Source: an uncultured Synechococcus sp. | GTDB taxonomy: Bacteria; Cyanobacteriota; Cyanobacteriia; Phormidesmidales; Phormidesmidaceae | Direction: 5' to 3' | NCBI GenBank assembly: GCA_937911865.1 | Contig: CALDSK010000098.1 | Span: 1 to 64,000, forward strand | Length of the DNA: 64,000 nt | Shown here: piece after piece, positions 16,810 to 25,727 of the stretch | Numbering within the stretch: position 1 is the first letter of the stretch | Layout: every line of letters begins with the position of its first letter | Notes under the pieces: model-generated | What the model was told of the DNA's origin: nothing | Seen by the model: only the letters and a program-made list of their open reading frames with translations | Databases searched by the model: none | Translations under genes and position numbers: made by a program

Positions 16810-17862
16810 CTAGTTAAGAGTCAACTGCTGCAACTGCTCTAGGTTCAAAATGTCTGTCGTAACAACGTACACTGTGCTGCCCACGTCTGGTGAAAACACG
16901 TTGAGATAATAGATTTTTTCAGGCTCGTTAGGGGCAATAACTTCAAAGACTCGGTGACCAGTGTCTTCAATATCATCGCGTTCGTTGAGCTGATAGCCTT
17001 GCGCTTCCATCTGGTCTATTAACTGTTGCGCTGCCTGACGGTAGTTGCCCGCTAGCTGATGGCAGCCTGCTAAGCCGTAGCAACCAGATTGAGCCCCTGC
17101 TAAATGAGGAAACTCCTCGCTTAAGGGCATGACTTGTCCGTAGTCTGCTTCATTTCCTAATGGAGAGCTGAGTGCAGCCGTCGATAGTGCCTCTTCAGCT
17201 ACAGCCGGTTCCGATAGATCAGAAAGCTGTAGAGATGCGGAGTCAGTAGGTGTCTCTGGAAGTTGAGGAGGCTGTTCAGCGGGTTTGTTAGCAGGTTTTT
17301 CAATTGGTTGGTCAATGACTTGAGGTGGCTGCTCTGGTTGAACGACTGCTTGAGTCGGTTGAATTGTCTGAGGCGGGTCTATTTCTGTTATTGATTCTGT
17401 TACTGCTGTAGGCAGGTTTTCTTTCTGTGAGTTTTGCTGTGAATTGTTTGGTGAGCGGCTAGCTGCAGGGAGGCTAACCGTAGAAATAGATAGGGGTTGG
17501 TTGAGTGCTAAGGCTTCGTCGCTGAGGCGATCGCTTTCTGCTTGCGAGACTTCTTCTTTTTTGAGCGATCTTTGTAGACTTACCTGTGGCCATGGCAATC
17601 CAAAAAGTGCCGTGTGCAGGCAGAAGGACAGCAGACATAGCTTCCAGAAGAAGGGGTTTAGGCTGATTAGCCCTTGCCCCTCACTCCAACTCCGCTCTTG
17701 CCCAACTTCTTTTGGTGTGGGAAGTTTTGGTGAGGCAGGAAGCTCTGAACTCTTCTTTGCCTGCTTTTGAACTTGGCGTAGCCTTCTAGAGACCTCAGGA
17801 GGGTAGCTAGAAGGCTTTTCAAAAGAGCTAGAGGATAAAGGCTGTCGGGGTGGCGTTTTCAC
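16810..17862 (-). CDS. Single-TM proline-rich periplasm-spanning protein (TonB-like architecture)
   Basis: 350 residues, not assigned to a named family. A cytoplasmic, basic/Pro-rich N-terminus (residues 1-68) leads to one membrane segment (FFWKLCLLSFCLHTALFGLPW, about 70-90). A long Pro/Gln/Glu-rich stretch follows (about 125-215), then a small folded C-terminal domain (CYGLAGCHQLAGNYRQAAQQ, IEDTGHRVFEVI, IYYLNVFSPDVGSTVYVVTT). The layout resembles TonB-type energy transducers, and a periplasmic C-terminal domain is inferred. No ExbB/ExbD genes are adjacent. Confidence 0.65.
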   Translation of the reverse strand: MKTPPRQPLSSSSFEKPSSYPPEVSRRLRQVQKQAKKSSELPASPKLPTPKEVGQERSWSEGQGLISLNPFFWKLCLLSFCLHTALFGLPWPQVSLQRSLKKEEVSQAESDRLSDEALALNQPLSISTVSLPAASRSPNNSQQNSQKENLPTAVTESITEIDPPQTIQPTQAVVQPEQPPQVIDQPIEKPANKPAEQPPQLPETPTDSASLQLSDLSEPAVAEEALSTAALSSPLGNEADYGQVMPLSEEFPHLAGAQSGCYGLAGCHQLAGNYRQAAQQLIDQMEAQGYQLNERDDIEDTGHRVFEVIAPNEPEKIYYLNVFSPDVGSTVYVVTTDILNLEQLQQLTLN

Positions 17863-18370
17863 ATCATTCTTCTTTTAGTCTTGTATCACTATATTATTTA
17901 TAGTAATAGCAATTGAGAAGTGATCTCACCAATAATGCTCAGAATATCTGATAGGATTAGTTGAAGCCTTTGCTGTTTGTAGAGCTCAACTGAGATCGAG
18001 ATGGCATTTGGTGTAAATAGAGTTTTATAAATAAAGGCTATTTGAAATAGAGTCTCATTCGTTTGATATCGAAACACTCGCGGTGAGCGTATGTTTTGCT
18101 ACCTAACCTGCCGATTTAGTTAGCTTTGTTTTTGTCTTTGTGATTGCACGTGAGTTCAAGCTGTGATTGACATTGACTTCAAGAAATTGTGCCTAATCTT
18201 AAGCTTATTCATTTTCAATAAGTAGGGGTGTAATATTTGTTGGATATATGGTTTGCCTTGATATTTATAGCATTTTGAGCTTTTGTTGATTGTTTTTGTA
18301 AGAATAACTCTCATTAGTAGTAATATACTCTTACTTTGCATTTTGATTAGACCGCTAAGGATATTACGCT
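17863..18370. other. AT-rich divergent regulatory spacer
   Basis: About 510 bp between a minus-strand gene and the plus-strand iron-binding protein gene. It holds promoters for both and a candidate Fur box at 18299-18316. No gene seen. Confidence 0.5.
18299..18316. promoter_or_regulatory. Candidate Fur box upstream of futA
   Basis: TAAGAATAACTCTCATTA, an imperfect AT-rich palindrome resembling Fur-binding sites, 55 bp before the start codon of an iron-transport gene. The match is partial and the call rests mainly on context. Confidence 0.35.
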
Positions 18371-19423
18371 ATGAAGCTTTCAAGACGCTCACTGATAGTT
18401 CGGGGTACGGCTGCGACAGCTGCGTTTGCTGCGACTCAGATATTTCGCCCTCGACGGGCCAAGGCTCAAACCGGTGAAGTCAACCTTTATTCGTCTCGCC
18501 ACTACAATACCGATGACGCCCTCTATGAGACGTTTACCGATCTCACGGGTATTCGAGTTAATTTGCTAGAGGGTAAAGCCGATGAGCTACTGGCTCGGCT
18601 AGAGACTGAGGGTGCTAATAGCCCAGCGGATGTCTTTATGACGGTTGATGCGGGAATGCTGTGGCGCGCTGATCAAGCAGGCATATTTGCACCTATCACG
18701 TCTACGGTGCTGACTAATAATATTCCTGAATACCTGAGACACCCAGAGGGCAAGTGGTTTGGCTTTTCTAAGCGGGCCCGGGTGATTATGTACAACAAAG
18801 ATACGGTCGATCCTTCAGAGCTATCTACCTATGAAGCGCTTGCGGATCCTCGCTGGCGCGGTGAAATTTTGATTCGTTCTTCAAGCAATATCTACAATCA
18901 ATCTTTGGTCGCTTCTTTGATTGAAGCGAACGGTGTAGAGGCGACTGAAGAGTGGGCTGAAGGCTTTGTTCGTAATTTTGCTCGTCCGCCGGAGGGTAAC
19001 GACCGGGCACAGATTGAGGCGGTAGCTGCCGGACTCGGTAGTATTGCGATCGCAAACACATACTATCTCCCCCGCTATCTAGAAGACGAAGATCCTGCTA
19101 AGCAGGCCATTTTTGAGAAGATAGGTGTCTTCTTCCCCAACCAAGAAGACAGAGGGACTCACGTTAATATCAGTGGCGCAGGTGTTGTTTCAACGGCCCC
19201 TAACCCAGACGCGGCTCAACAGTTTTTAGAATATTTGTCGGGCCCTGAGGCGCAAGAGTTTTTTGCGAAGGGGAACAACGAATATCCAGTGGATGAAGAC
19301 GCTGAGCTTGCAACTGCTGTAGCCAGTTTTGGTGAGTTTGAAGATGACAGTGTTAATGTCTCTACCTACGGCGAGAATCAGGCCGAAGCAGTGCAGCTGA
19401 TGGATAGAGTTGGCTGGGAGTAA
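18371..19423 (+). CDS. futA: Ferric-iron ABC transporter substrate-binding protein (FutA/IdiA type)
   Basis: 350 residues. The N-terminus has a twin-arginine signal (SRRSLIVRGTAATAAFAATQ, cleavage likely after AKA near residue 32), so the folded protein is exported by Tat. The mature part begins VNLYSSRHYNTDDALYETFTDLTGI, with SPADVFMTVDAGMLWRADQAGIF and AIANTYYLPRYL, all characteristic of FutA/FbpA-type Fe3+ binding proteins with tyrosine ligands. The start has AAGGA 9 bases upstream. No permease or ATPase is adjacent, so it must work with components elsewhere. Flavodoxin and ferredoxin genes lie 3-4 kb downstream. A strong terminator follows. Confidence 0.93.
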   Translation: MKLSRRSLIVRGTAATAAFAATQIFRPRRAKAQTGEVNLYSSRHYNTDDALYETFTDLTGIRVNLLEGKADELLARLETEGANSPADVFMTVDAGMLWRADQAGIFAPITSTVLTNNIPEYLRHPEGKWFGFSKRARVIMYNKDTVDPSELSTYEALADPRWRGEILIRSSSNIYNQSLVASLIEANGVEATEEWAEGFVRNFARPPEGNDRAQIEAVAAGLGSIAIANTYYLPRYLEDEDPAKQAIFEKIGVFFPNQEDRGTHVNISGAGVVSTAPNPDAAQQFLEYLSGPEAQEFFAKGNNEYPVDEDAELATAVASFGEFEDDSVNVSTYGENQAEAVQLMDRVGWE

Positions 19424-19446
19424 ATAGGAATTAAGAAATAGAAACT

Positions 19447-19490
19447 AAAAAATACAACACCACAGTAGAGCCTGTGGTGTTGTATTTTTT
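19447..19490. terminator. Bidirectional rho-independent terminator
   Basis: A perfect 19-bp stem, AAAAAATACAACACCACAG pairing with CTGTGGTGTTGTATTTTTT, with a 6-base loop. The flanking A and T runs serve both the futA transcript and the convergent DUF1206 gene. Confidence 0.92.
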
Positions 19491-19529
19491 AAATCTCTTT
19501 GCCCTTCTCTTTGTTTTACAACTTCTGGA

Positions 19530-19559
19530 ACTTCTGGCTGGCTAGCTTTTGGCTGGCTG
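19530..19559. repeat. 15-bp tandem duplication at a stop codon
   Basis: ACTTCTGGCTGGCTA followed by GCTTTTGGCTGGCTG (two changes). It ends exactly one base before the stop codon of the minus-strand DUF1206 gene at 19560. Confidence 0.7.
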
Positions 19560-20396
19560 CTATTGTTCGGGAGAGATACGTCGGTAGCGTGCCTGAATGA
19601 TGAGATGAAGGCCGTAGGCCAGCATGCCAAATGCAATAATGCCCATTAGAACTGCGCCGAAGGGCTGCTGTTGAATGACCTGTAGTGCACCGGCTGTGTT
19701 TTTTGCCTCGCTGGCGTCAGAAGAGCGGGCTGCCTGAGCGAAAAAGTAACCCACAATTGTAGAGACAATTCCTTTGCTGATTAGCCCAAATCGCCCAATG
19801 CGAATGGCCCAACTTTCTTCTGTCTGACTCATTTCAGATAGCTTTAGCTTTTTACGAAACTTGGTCTTAATGCCTCGGTAAATGCAGTAGAAACCGTAGG
19901 CAACGGCGCTAGCTGCGACTAAGCCAACTAGCCAGCGACCGAAGGGCTGAGAGAGTAGGGCGGCCGTTTGTTGATTAGAGCCGCCGCTGCTGCCGGAAGA
20001 TGAGTCGCTGCTCAACGCGATTCGGAAGGCGGCGATCGCTAAGCTGCCATACACCAGGGCACTAACTGCATAAGACAGGCGGCGAAGGACGTTTTTAGCG
20101 CCGTTTTCGTCATGCTCGGGATCAAAGATAGCTGCTACAGCCCGCCAAATGACGTACCCCACTAAGCCAACGGCAATTAAGAACAGCATCACTTTACCGA
20201 AAGGCTGATTGGCAATCGTTTCGAACGCGCCCGTGGTGCCTGTAACTTTGCCGCCCCAGTTGAAGGCTGCCTGCACAGCGAGTATACCGACTAAGGCGTA
20301 GATGGTGCCCTTGGCCGCATAGCCAAATCGGGCTAGGGCCTCAATCCATTTAGCAGTATCGCTTCTGCTAGCTGTTCCGAACGACTGGTTGCTCAT
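19560..20396 (-). CDS. DUF1206-type integral membrane protein
   Basis: 278 residues made of three repeats of a two-helix membrane unit. Each starts with a phrase like ALARFGYAAKGTIYALVGIL (residues about 20-40), LRRLSYAVSALVYGSLAI (about 105) and IGRFGLISKGIVSTIVGYFF (about 197), and ends near QPFGxxLxGxxAxGxxxYGxx. This is the pattern of the DUF1206 family, whose function is unknown. A Ser/Gly-rich loop (SSDSSSGSSGGSNQQ) is present. Inner-membrane location is inferred from the helices. Confidence 0.85.
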   Translation of the reverse strand: MSNQSFGTASRSDTAKWIEALARFGYAAKGTIYALVGILAVQAAFNWGGKVTGTTGAFETIANQPFGKVMLFLIAVGLVGYVIWRAVAAIFDPEHDENGAKNVLRRLSYAVSALVYGSLAIAAFRIALSSDSSSGSSGGSNQQTAALLSQPFGRWLVGLVAASAVAYGFYCIYRGIKTKFRKKLKLSEMSQTEESWAIRIGRFGLISKGIVSTIVGYFFAQAARSSDASEAKNTAGALQVIQQQPFGAVLMGIIAFGMLAYGLHLIIQARYRRISPEQ

Positions 20397-20691
20397 AATG
20401 ACTTGCAGGTGGTCTGACAGGTGAACACTTTGTGGGGCTGAACGCTGATGTTTTGCATTTAACCGTGAGTGCTCCTGATTTTCCTCTACCTGCTGTTAGA
20501 TCTGTTACCAGGTGCTGTTGTTACGGGCTTGTCCTATAGGAATAGGCTCTGTAGAAATGGAAAGCTGAAAGCGAAGGTGAGGAATAGAACAGGTAGGCTT
20601 GCGCGTCAGAGCAATTTGGGAAACGTAGCCAAGAATTAAGTTTGGTATTTTTCGTCGCTTAGAGGTTCTTGCTTCTGTTTATGATTGGCAG

Positions 20692-21720
20692 ATGCAAGAA
20701 CTCACTTTGACTCGACCCGATGACTGGCATTTACACTTGCGCGATGGCGAGGCGTTGAAGGCCGTTTTACCGCATACGGTGCGTCAGTTTGCGCGGGCGA
20801 TTGTTATGCCGAATTTGAAGCCTCCTGTGCGCTCTTTGGCAGATGCGATCGCCTATCGCGACCGCATTCTTGCAGCCATTCCAGCCGGTCAGTCATTTGA
20901 GCCGCTGATGACGCTCTACCTAACTGATAACACCTGCCCAGAAGATATTTTTTCGGCCCAAAAAGCTGGGTTTGTTAAAGCCGTAAAATATTATCCAGCC
21001 GGTGCGACGACTAACTCAGAGTTTGGCGTGACTGATATCCGTAAGTGTGATGCCGTCTTTGAGGCTATGCAGCAGGTGAATATGCCGCTACTGTTGCACG
21101 GTGAAGTGACCGATCGGGATGTGGATATTTTCGACCGTGAGAAAGTTTTTATAGAACAACAGCTAATCCCGCTGAGAGAGCGGTTTCCTCAGCTGAAAAT
21201 AGTGATGGAGCATGTGACGACCGCAGACGCGGTGGCTTTTGTTCTAACCGGTGACAATATGGCGGCAACCATCACGCCACAGCATCTGTTGTTTAATCGT
21301 AATGCGCTATTTCAAGGCGGCATTCGCCCTCATTTTTATTGTCTTCCTATATTGAAGCGAGAGAGACACCGGCAGGCGCTTTTGAAGGCGGCAACTTCTG
21401 GTAATTCTAAGTTTTTTTTGGGGACCGATAGTGCCCCGCATACTCGCAATAGCAAAGAGAGTGCTTGCGGCTGTGCGGGCTGCTTTTCAGCTTTGCATGC
21501 TATTGAGCTGTATGCAGAGGTCTTTGAGCGTGCTGATGCGTTAGATAAATTAGAGGGGTTTGCGAGCTTTTATGGGCCAGATTTTTATCAGCTGCCGCGT
21601 AATACCGAACAGATTACGCTGACTAAGATGGCCTGGCGCGTTCCTGAAGAGGTGCCCTTTACAGACTCTGGACTTGTACCTTTAAGAGCAGGCGATGAAA
21701 TGACCTGGAAGATGACGTAG
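20692..21720 (+). CDS. pyrC: Dihydroorotase
   Basis: 342 residues, the size of the short bacterial (class II) PyrC. It catalyses reversible cyclisation of carbamoyl aspartate to dihydroorotate in pyrimidine synthesis. Seen: the metal-binding [10 protein letters not shown] near residue 10, the lysine of [21 protein letters not shown] (carbamylated bridging lysine near 100), [19 protein letters not shown], and the catalytic [22 protein letters not shown] near 245-265. It stands alone, without other pyr genes. Confidence 0.96.
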   Translation: MQELTLTRPDDWHLHLRDGEALKAVLPHTVRQFARAIVMPNLKPPVRSLADAIAYRDRILAAIPAGQSFEPLMTLYLTDNTCPEDIFSAQKAGFVKAVKYYPAGATTNSEFGVTDIRKCDAVFEAMQQVNMPLLLHGEVTDRDVDIFDREKVFIEQQLIPLRERFPQLKIVMEHVTTADAVAFVLTGDNMAATITPQHLLFNRNALFQGGIRPHFYCLPILKRERHRQALLKAATSGNSKFFLGTDSAPHTRNSKESACGCAGCFSALHAIELYAEVFERADALDKLEGFASFYGPDFYQLPRNTEQITLTKMAWRVPEEVPFTDSGLVPLRAGDEMTWKMT

Positions 21721-22105
21721 TATTTGCGATCGCTTAGACGTTACGTCTCTTTTAAAGCACAGCTGTTCAGAGTATGGCTCTTTAGAATATCTTGCAGACT
21801 GGATATCCGGAGAAACTGGTCTATAGAACTGGTCTATAGAGATTTAGTATCAATAGCTGAGCTGTATCACTCTGCATTTTTTGCGTCTTCATTTTTTAAG
21901 AAGAAGCTCTAGACAGCGGATCATGTCTAATTTTTGTGTGCTTATGTAGCCTTACATAACTCCGATTGAAGAAGCATTTTCAAGCTGAAGAAAAATGTTA
22001 CGGCTATTTTAAGTCTTGGAATTTAAAGAGACTGGTTGCCAATAAGTTGATGTATAGTATTTATTGATGATTTTAATTCCCGATAATGGGTTTGTAAGAA
22101 AAGCT
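21721..22105. other. Spacer upstream of flavodoxin
   Basis: 385 bp with no credible gene. It contains a 13-bp tandem duplication (AACTGGTCTATAG twice, 21814-21839) and presumably the flavodoxin promoter. Confidence 0.45.
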
Positions 22106-22621
22106 ATGGCTAAAGTAGGTTTGTTTTATGGCTCGACAACTGGCAAGACAGCTGATGCTGCCGAGCAAGTACAGGCGGCGCTAGGTGGTGACTCTGTTGT
22201 GGATTTGCAGGATATTGCCGATGCAGAAGCGAGCAGCCTGTCCGAATACGACTATTTGATCATTGCTTGCCCAACCTGGAATATTGGTGATCTTCAGGAT
22301 GACTGGGAAGCTGTGTTTGAAGATTTAGACGATGTTGACTTTAGTGGGAAAACCGTTGCCTACTTTGGTACCGGTGACCAGGTTGGCTATTCTGAGAACT
22401 TTATGGATGCCATGGGTCAGCTAGAAGAAAAGATTTCTGGGCTGGGCGGTAAAACTGTCGGTCAGTGGTCTGCTGAGGGCTATGACCACACTGAGTCTTT
22501 GGCGATTAGAGATGGTAATAAGTTCTGTGGGCTGGCTCTAGATGATGATAATGAGTCTGAAAAGTCTGCGGAGCGGATTGAACAGTGGACGGCTCAGATT
22601 AAGCAAGCTATGAGCCTGTAG
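22106..22621 (+). CDS. isiB: Flavodoxin
   Basis: 171 residues from the ATG at 22106 (preceded by AAGAAAAG), normal for long-chain cyanobacterial flavodoxin. FMN phosphate loop GLFYGSTTGKTADAAEQV at the N-terminus; isoalloxazine-contact loops IIACPTWNIGDLQDDWE near residue 60 and VAYFGTGDQVGYSENFMDA near 90-105; WSAEGYDHTESLAI further on. It replaces ferredoxin as electron carrier from photosystem I under iron limitation. An isiA gene is not adjacent. An in-frame upstream ATG at 22064 is possible but would add an unlikely N-terminus. Confidence 0.96.
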   Translation: MAKVGLFYGSTTGKTADAAEQVQAALGGDSVVDLQDIADAEASSLSEYDYLIIACPTWNIGDLQDDWEAVFEDLDDVDFSGKTVAYFGTGDQVGYSENFMDAMGQLEEKISGLGGKTVGQWSAEGYDHTESLAIRDGNKFCGLALDDDNESEKSAERIEQWTAQIKQAMSL

Positions 22622-22761
22622 GAATAATTTGGGGAATCGGCAGAGCTTGTAGCGGGCGATCGCAATAGCATCTTTAGGGCCTTGAGTCAGGCAGCAAGAT
22701 GATTGAGGCGTCTCTACGGGTTCTGCTTTTTTGTTTATTTGCTTGAGGAGTACGCATTCCG

Positions 22762-23064
22762 GTGGAAAAGACTTTTAGCATCAGGCTAGTTAATGAGCGT
22801 CAGGGCCTAGATCGGACGATTGTAGTGCCTCAAGATGAATATATTTTGGACGCGGCAGAAGAAGAAGGGTTAGATTTGCCGTTCTCCTGTCGGGCCGGTG
22901 CCTGCTGTACCTGTGCGTGCAAGATTTTAGCGGGAGAGGTCGATCAGTCCGACCAGTCTTTTTTGGATGACGATCAGCTGAGCCAAGGGTATGGCCTGCT
23001 GTGTGTTGCTTATGCTGTTTCTGACTGCACGATTGAAACAGATGTTGAAGATCAGCTTTTTTAG
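22762..23064 (+). CDS. Plant-type [2Fe-2S] ferredoxin
   Basis: 100 residues from a GTG with GAGGAG upstream. The cluster ligands are visible as C-x4-C-x2-C ([13 protein letters not shown]) near residue 38-47 and a fourth Cys in [14 protein letters not shown] near 75. The acidic C-terminus (VEDQLF) is usual. It transfers electrons, typically from photosystem I to reductases. It differs from the main PetF sequence in details, so it is likely a secondary ferredoxin. It sits 140 bp after flavodoxin, its functional counterpart. Confidence 0.93.
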   Translation: MEKTFSIRLVNERQGLDRTIVVPQDEYILDAAEEEGLDLPFSCRAGACCTCACKILAGEVDQSDQSFLDDDQLSQGYGLLCVAYAVSDCTIETDVEDQLF

Positions 23065-23104
23065 TGGGCGTGCTTTGATCTGTCGGCTGTGATGTTAGCT
23101 ATCG

Positions 23105-24010
23105 GTGTGTGAGCCAGTTAAATCTATTTCTATTGCTTCCTCTATGACCGTCAACTCTTTGACTGCCAACTCTTCAACTGCAAACTCTTTGCCAGGTGTT
23201 TCTGCGCTGCCGCCTGAAAACAGTCCTTATAAGAAGCGCTGGTATCAGCCGACGTTTTCGCCTGAGCATGGTGTGCTGCTGGTGTTGCTGGGCGCTGTGC
23301 TGACGGGCGCTTCGGTGGCTCAAGCCTGGAACGGTGATACTTCGTGGGCCTGCCTGGCTGCTTTTTTAGGATTACAGGCTGAGCATCCGGTGATTGTGCA
23401 GATCAAGCGGCGGCGGCGCTGGCGACCCCGGTATTTGGTTTGGGCGGGTGTATATGGTGGGGCTGCTCTGGCGATCGCACTTTGGCTGTCTTTTCGGCAT
23501 CCGGTTTTGTGGTGGATTATTAGCGCGGGTGTGGTGGCGCTAGGGCTGGATGTGCTGTCTGTTTTTCAGCACAGGCATAAGGCTGTTGCTAATGAGATTG
23601 TGATGTTTGTTGCGATCTGTTTGTCTACGCTGTTTGTTTACGGTGCTACGACAGGCGAGATGACCAGTCAGGCACTGGGAATGTGGGCTTTGAATAGCTT
23701 GTTTTTTGCCAGTGCGGTTTTCAGCGTCAAGCTGAGGAAGAAGAAGACAAGTTCTTTGCAACCGGGCTTTATCTATCATGGCGTGGCGATCGCACTGGTT
23801 GCCTCTCTTTGGGCTATCGGCTGGCTCTCGCTATTCACCGCGCTGGTATTTTCAGTTGCGCTTTTGAAGTTGGCTGTGATTGTTTGCTGGCAAAACTGGT
23901 ATCGGACCTGCCGGTTTGAGCATGTTGCCCGTTTTGAAACCTATTTTGCCTTGAGCTATACGTTTTTAGCTGCGCTTACAGTTCTACCGCCTAAGCTGCC
24001 GGTTGCTTAG
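23105..24010 (+). CDS. YwiC-like integral membrane protein
   Basis: About 290-301 residues with roughly eight membrane segments (GVLLVLLGAVLTGASVAQAW, LVWAGVYGGAALAIALWLSF, VLWWIISAGVVALGLDVL and others) and the family phrases WYQPTFSPEHG and GLQAEHPVIVQIKRRRRWRP. It matches the YwiC-like family of unknown function. The start may be GTG 23105 or ATG 23144. The latter places a 15-bp tandem array (encoding TVNSL, TANSS, TANSL) directly after the start codon. The 3' end overlaps the convergent gene by 27 bp. Confidence 0.75.
   Translation: MCEPVKSISIASSMTVNSLTANSSTANSLPGVSALPPENSPYKKRWYQPTFSPEHGVLLVLLGAVLTGASVAQAWNGDTSWACLAAFLGLQAEHPVIVQIKRRRRWRPRYLVWAGVYGGAALAIALWLSFRHPVLWWIISAGVVALGLDVLSVFQHRHKAVANEIVMFVAICLSTLFVYGATTGEMTSQALGMWALNSLFFASAVFSVKLRKKKTSSLQPGFIYHGVAIALVASLWAIGWLSLFTALVFSVALLKLAVIVCWQNWYRTCRFEHVARFETYFALSYTFLAALTVLPPKLPVA
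23146..23190. repeat. 15-bp tandem array in a gene 5' end, 3 units
   Basis: GACCGTCAACTCTTT, GACTGCCAACTCTTC, AACTGCAAACTCTTT. In frame these encode a five-residue repeat beginning at the ATG at 23144. Confidence 0.85.
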
Positions 24011-25189
24011 GACTTGTTTTTGAGTAGCGCTGACTACTTCAGCAGGCTCTGTAACTTCTACGGTAGTCTCTGTAATTTCTGCGGTAGCCTCTGTAATTTC
24101 TGCGGTAGCCTCTACGGCGTCTACCTGTACACAGTCAGCAACCGTGTATTTTACAACAGGTACAGCGACTGCGCTGCTGCAAGAGGCTTTGGTGCAGACT
24201 GTTTTTTGAGGATCTTGAATTAGCTTGGCCCGGTAGGTAATTGTCTGCTGAGCGTCTTTACTCTCTTTTAATCGACTCTCGGGTTGGCCTATTGATTGCT
24301 TTGCTGCGGGTAGTACACAGATCTCTACTGACAGCTCGCGCAAGGTTTTTACCGCAGACTGTTCGCATTGTTCTTGAGCGCTGTCTGTGAGTATCTGGTA
24401 GCTTACTTTGTGGTCAAACCATGACCAGCCGTGTTTGAGTAACAGCTGTTGCTCTAGTACCTGAAGGGGGACAGGCAGTAGTCCCCACCCGCGGTATGCA
24501 GCCTTCGTTTGACTGACTGGCCCGCTGCGTGTCACCACTGACTTTAGGATTGCGAGCGTTAGCCGACCGTAGTAGCGACCGTCTGGCATGGAAATGGCTG
24601 TGGGGGCGAATCGATGCCCGCCGATGTGACTAACTTTCCAAACGCGGGTGTTGGGCAGCTCGCCTCGCTTGGCGCTGCGACTCGCGTCTCTAAAGAAGGG
24701 CTGGCCAAAGCGAGCGCAGCATTTGTCTCTCATACCGTGGGTGCAGACCAGAATGTCTTGCTGGGTAATGGATTGACCGATGCGATCGCCCTGCCAATAG
24801 GCTTCCAGGCAGTCAGCTACCTGGGTTAGATCGTCAAGCTGAAACTCGTAGCCCCGATAGCCGTTTATCGGTTTACGGATGGAAGGCTCACTGCCAGATA
24901 ATGTCACGTCTGAAGGGACTGTTCTTTCGTATACCATCAGCGTCATCTTGTCTGAAGAGACCGCTGACGCGCGCAAGCCTCGGTCGATAGCGAGGACTTG
25001 AACTGACTGTTTGGACTTTATGTCTTTGATGTATTTGCGCAGCGTGGGGGGTACGCATTTAGAATTGAAAGCTTTCGCAGCCCAAGGCATGGGGCACTCG
25101 ATCAGAACATAGGTTTGATAATGACCTGCTGTACCGATGAGGTCTTCGCCGATTTGTTGGCTAGCGATCGCGCAGAAAGAGGGTTTCAT
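23984..25189 (-). CDS. Sucrase/ferredoxin-like protein
   Basis: 401 residues. The N-terminal 300 match the sucrase/ferredoxin-like (thioredoxin-fold iron-sulfur) family: CAIASQQIGEDLIGTAGHYQTYVLIECPMPW near residue 5-35, ILVCTHGMRDKCCARFGQPFF near 145-165 with the cluster cysteines, and VWKVSHIGGHRFAPTAISMPDG near 185-205. The C-terminal 100 residues are a divergent tail ending in a 7-residue repeat (EATAEIT, EATAEIT, ETTVEVT) encoded by a 21-bp array. Biochemical function in cyanobacteria is unknown. It is convergent with, and overlaps, the YwiC-like gene. Confidence 0.85.
   Translation of the reverse strand: MKPSFCAIASQQIGEDLIGTAGHYQTYVLIECPMPWAAKAFNSKCVPPTLRKYIKDIKSKQSVQVLAIDRGLRASAVSSDKMTLMVYERTVPSDVTLSGSEPSIRKPINGYRGYEFQLDDLTQVADCLEAYWQGDRIGQSITQQDILVCTHGMRDKCCARFGQPFFRDASRSAKRGELPNTRVWKVSHIGGHRFAPTAISMPDGRYYGRLTLAILKSVVTRSGPVSQTKAAYRGWGLLPVPLQVLEQQLLLKHGWSWFDHKVSYQILTDSAQEQCEQSAVKTLRELSVEICVLPAAKQSIGQPESRLKESKDAQQTITYRAKLIQDPQKTVCTKASCSSAVAVPVVKYTVADCVQVDAVEATAEITEATAEITETTVEVTEPAEVVSATQKQVLSNRQLRR
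24047..24109. repeat. 21-bp tandem array in a gene 3' end, 3 units
   Basis: Three 21-bp units starting CTCTGTAA; the second and third are identical. They encode the heptads near the C-terminus of the sucrase/ferredoxin-like protein. Confidence 0.85.
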
Positions 25190-25727
25190 ACCAGGATTGT
25201 TTACAAGTCGAGCATCGTTAGCTCAATTTACATTTATTGAAAATACTTCCCAATAATATACTACCCGTTGCTTTTTGGGACCCTACCTACGGCGCTATTT
25301 TTTATACTGCTTAGAAATATTGCTGTTGCATGGCCAAAGAGACTGCCTGTCGTGTTAGAAGCGAGCAACCATAACTAATTGTCCGTGGTGACCTGTCAGT
25401 CATCCGTTGCTTTCTACGTAATATTACGGTTACTTTTTATAGCCGTTTAAGAAAGTCTCAGGCCGTATTACGGTGTTAGCTGTCGTTCTTAAACAAGAAC
25501 AATCGTCATCAGACCGGTGTATGCAAACTTTGGAAAAAGTTATGGTGATGGTCCAAAATGACTGGTGTGAAGGTAATTCTGCATAGTAATTTCTGCATAG
25601 CTGCACGTATGAGGTCTATGCATTCAAAAGGTATGCATTTAGAGGGCATGCATCCAGAGGGTATGCATTCAGAAGATAATTGAGCCATACTGACGCCTGA
25701 AGCTGATCTCTATTCCTAGCAGTCTCT
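25190..25727. other. Divergent spacer with tandem array
   Basis: About 540 bp with no credible gene. The part near 25616-25675 is a 15-bp array; a shorter duplication (TAATTCTGCATAG, TAATTTCTGCATAG) lies near 25574-25600. Confidence 0.5.
25616..25675. repeat. 15-bp tandem array with ATGCAT cores, 4 units
   Basis: CTATGCATTCAAAAG, GTATGCATTTAGAGG, GCATGCATCCAGAGG, GTATGCATTCAGAAG. Each unit contains the palindrome ATGCAT, giving a 15-bp-phased ladder of identical palindromes 52-112 bp upstream of the membrane protein gene at 25728. Confidence 0.9.

Noticed and set aside
18156..18341. Short minus-strand frame of 61 codons upstream of futA
   Set aside because: It covers AT-rich promoter DNA and has Lys/Ile-rich composition typical of chance frames.
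21724..21912. Short frame after pyrC
   Set aside because: It runs through a 13-bp duplication and has no conserved features or ribosome-binding site.
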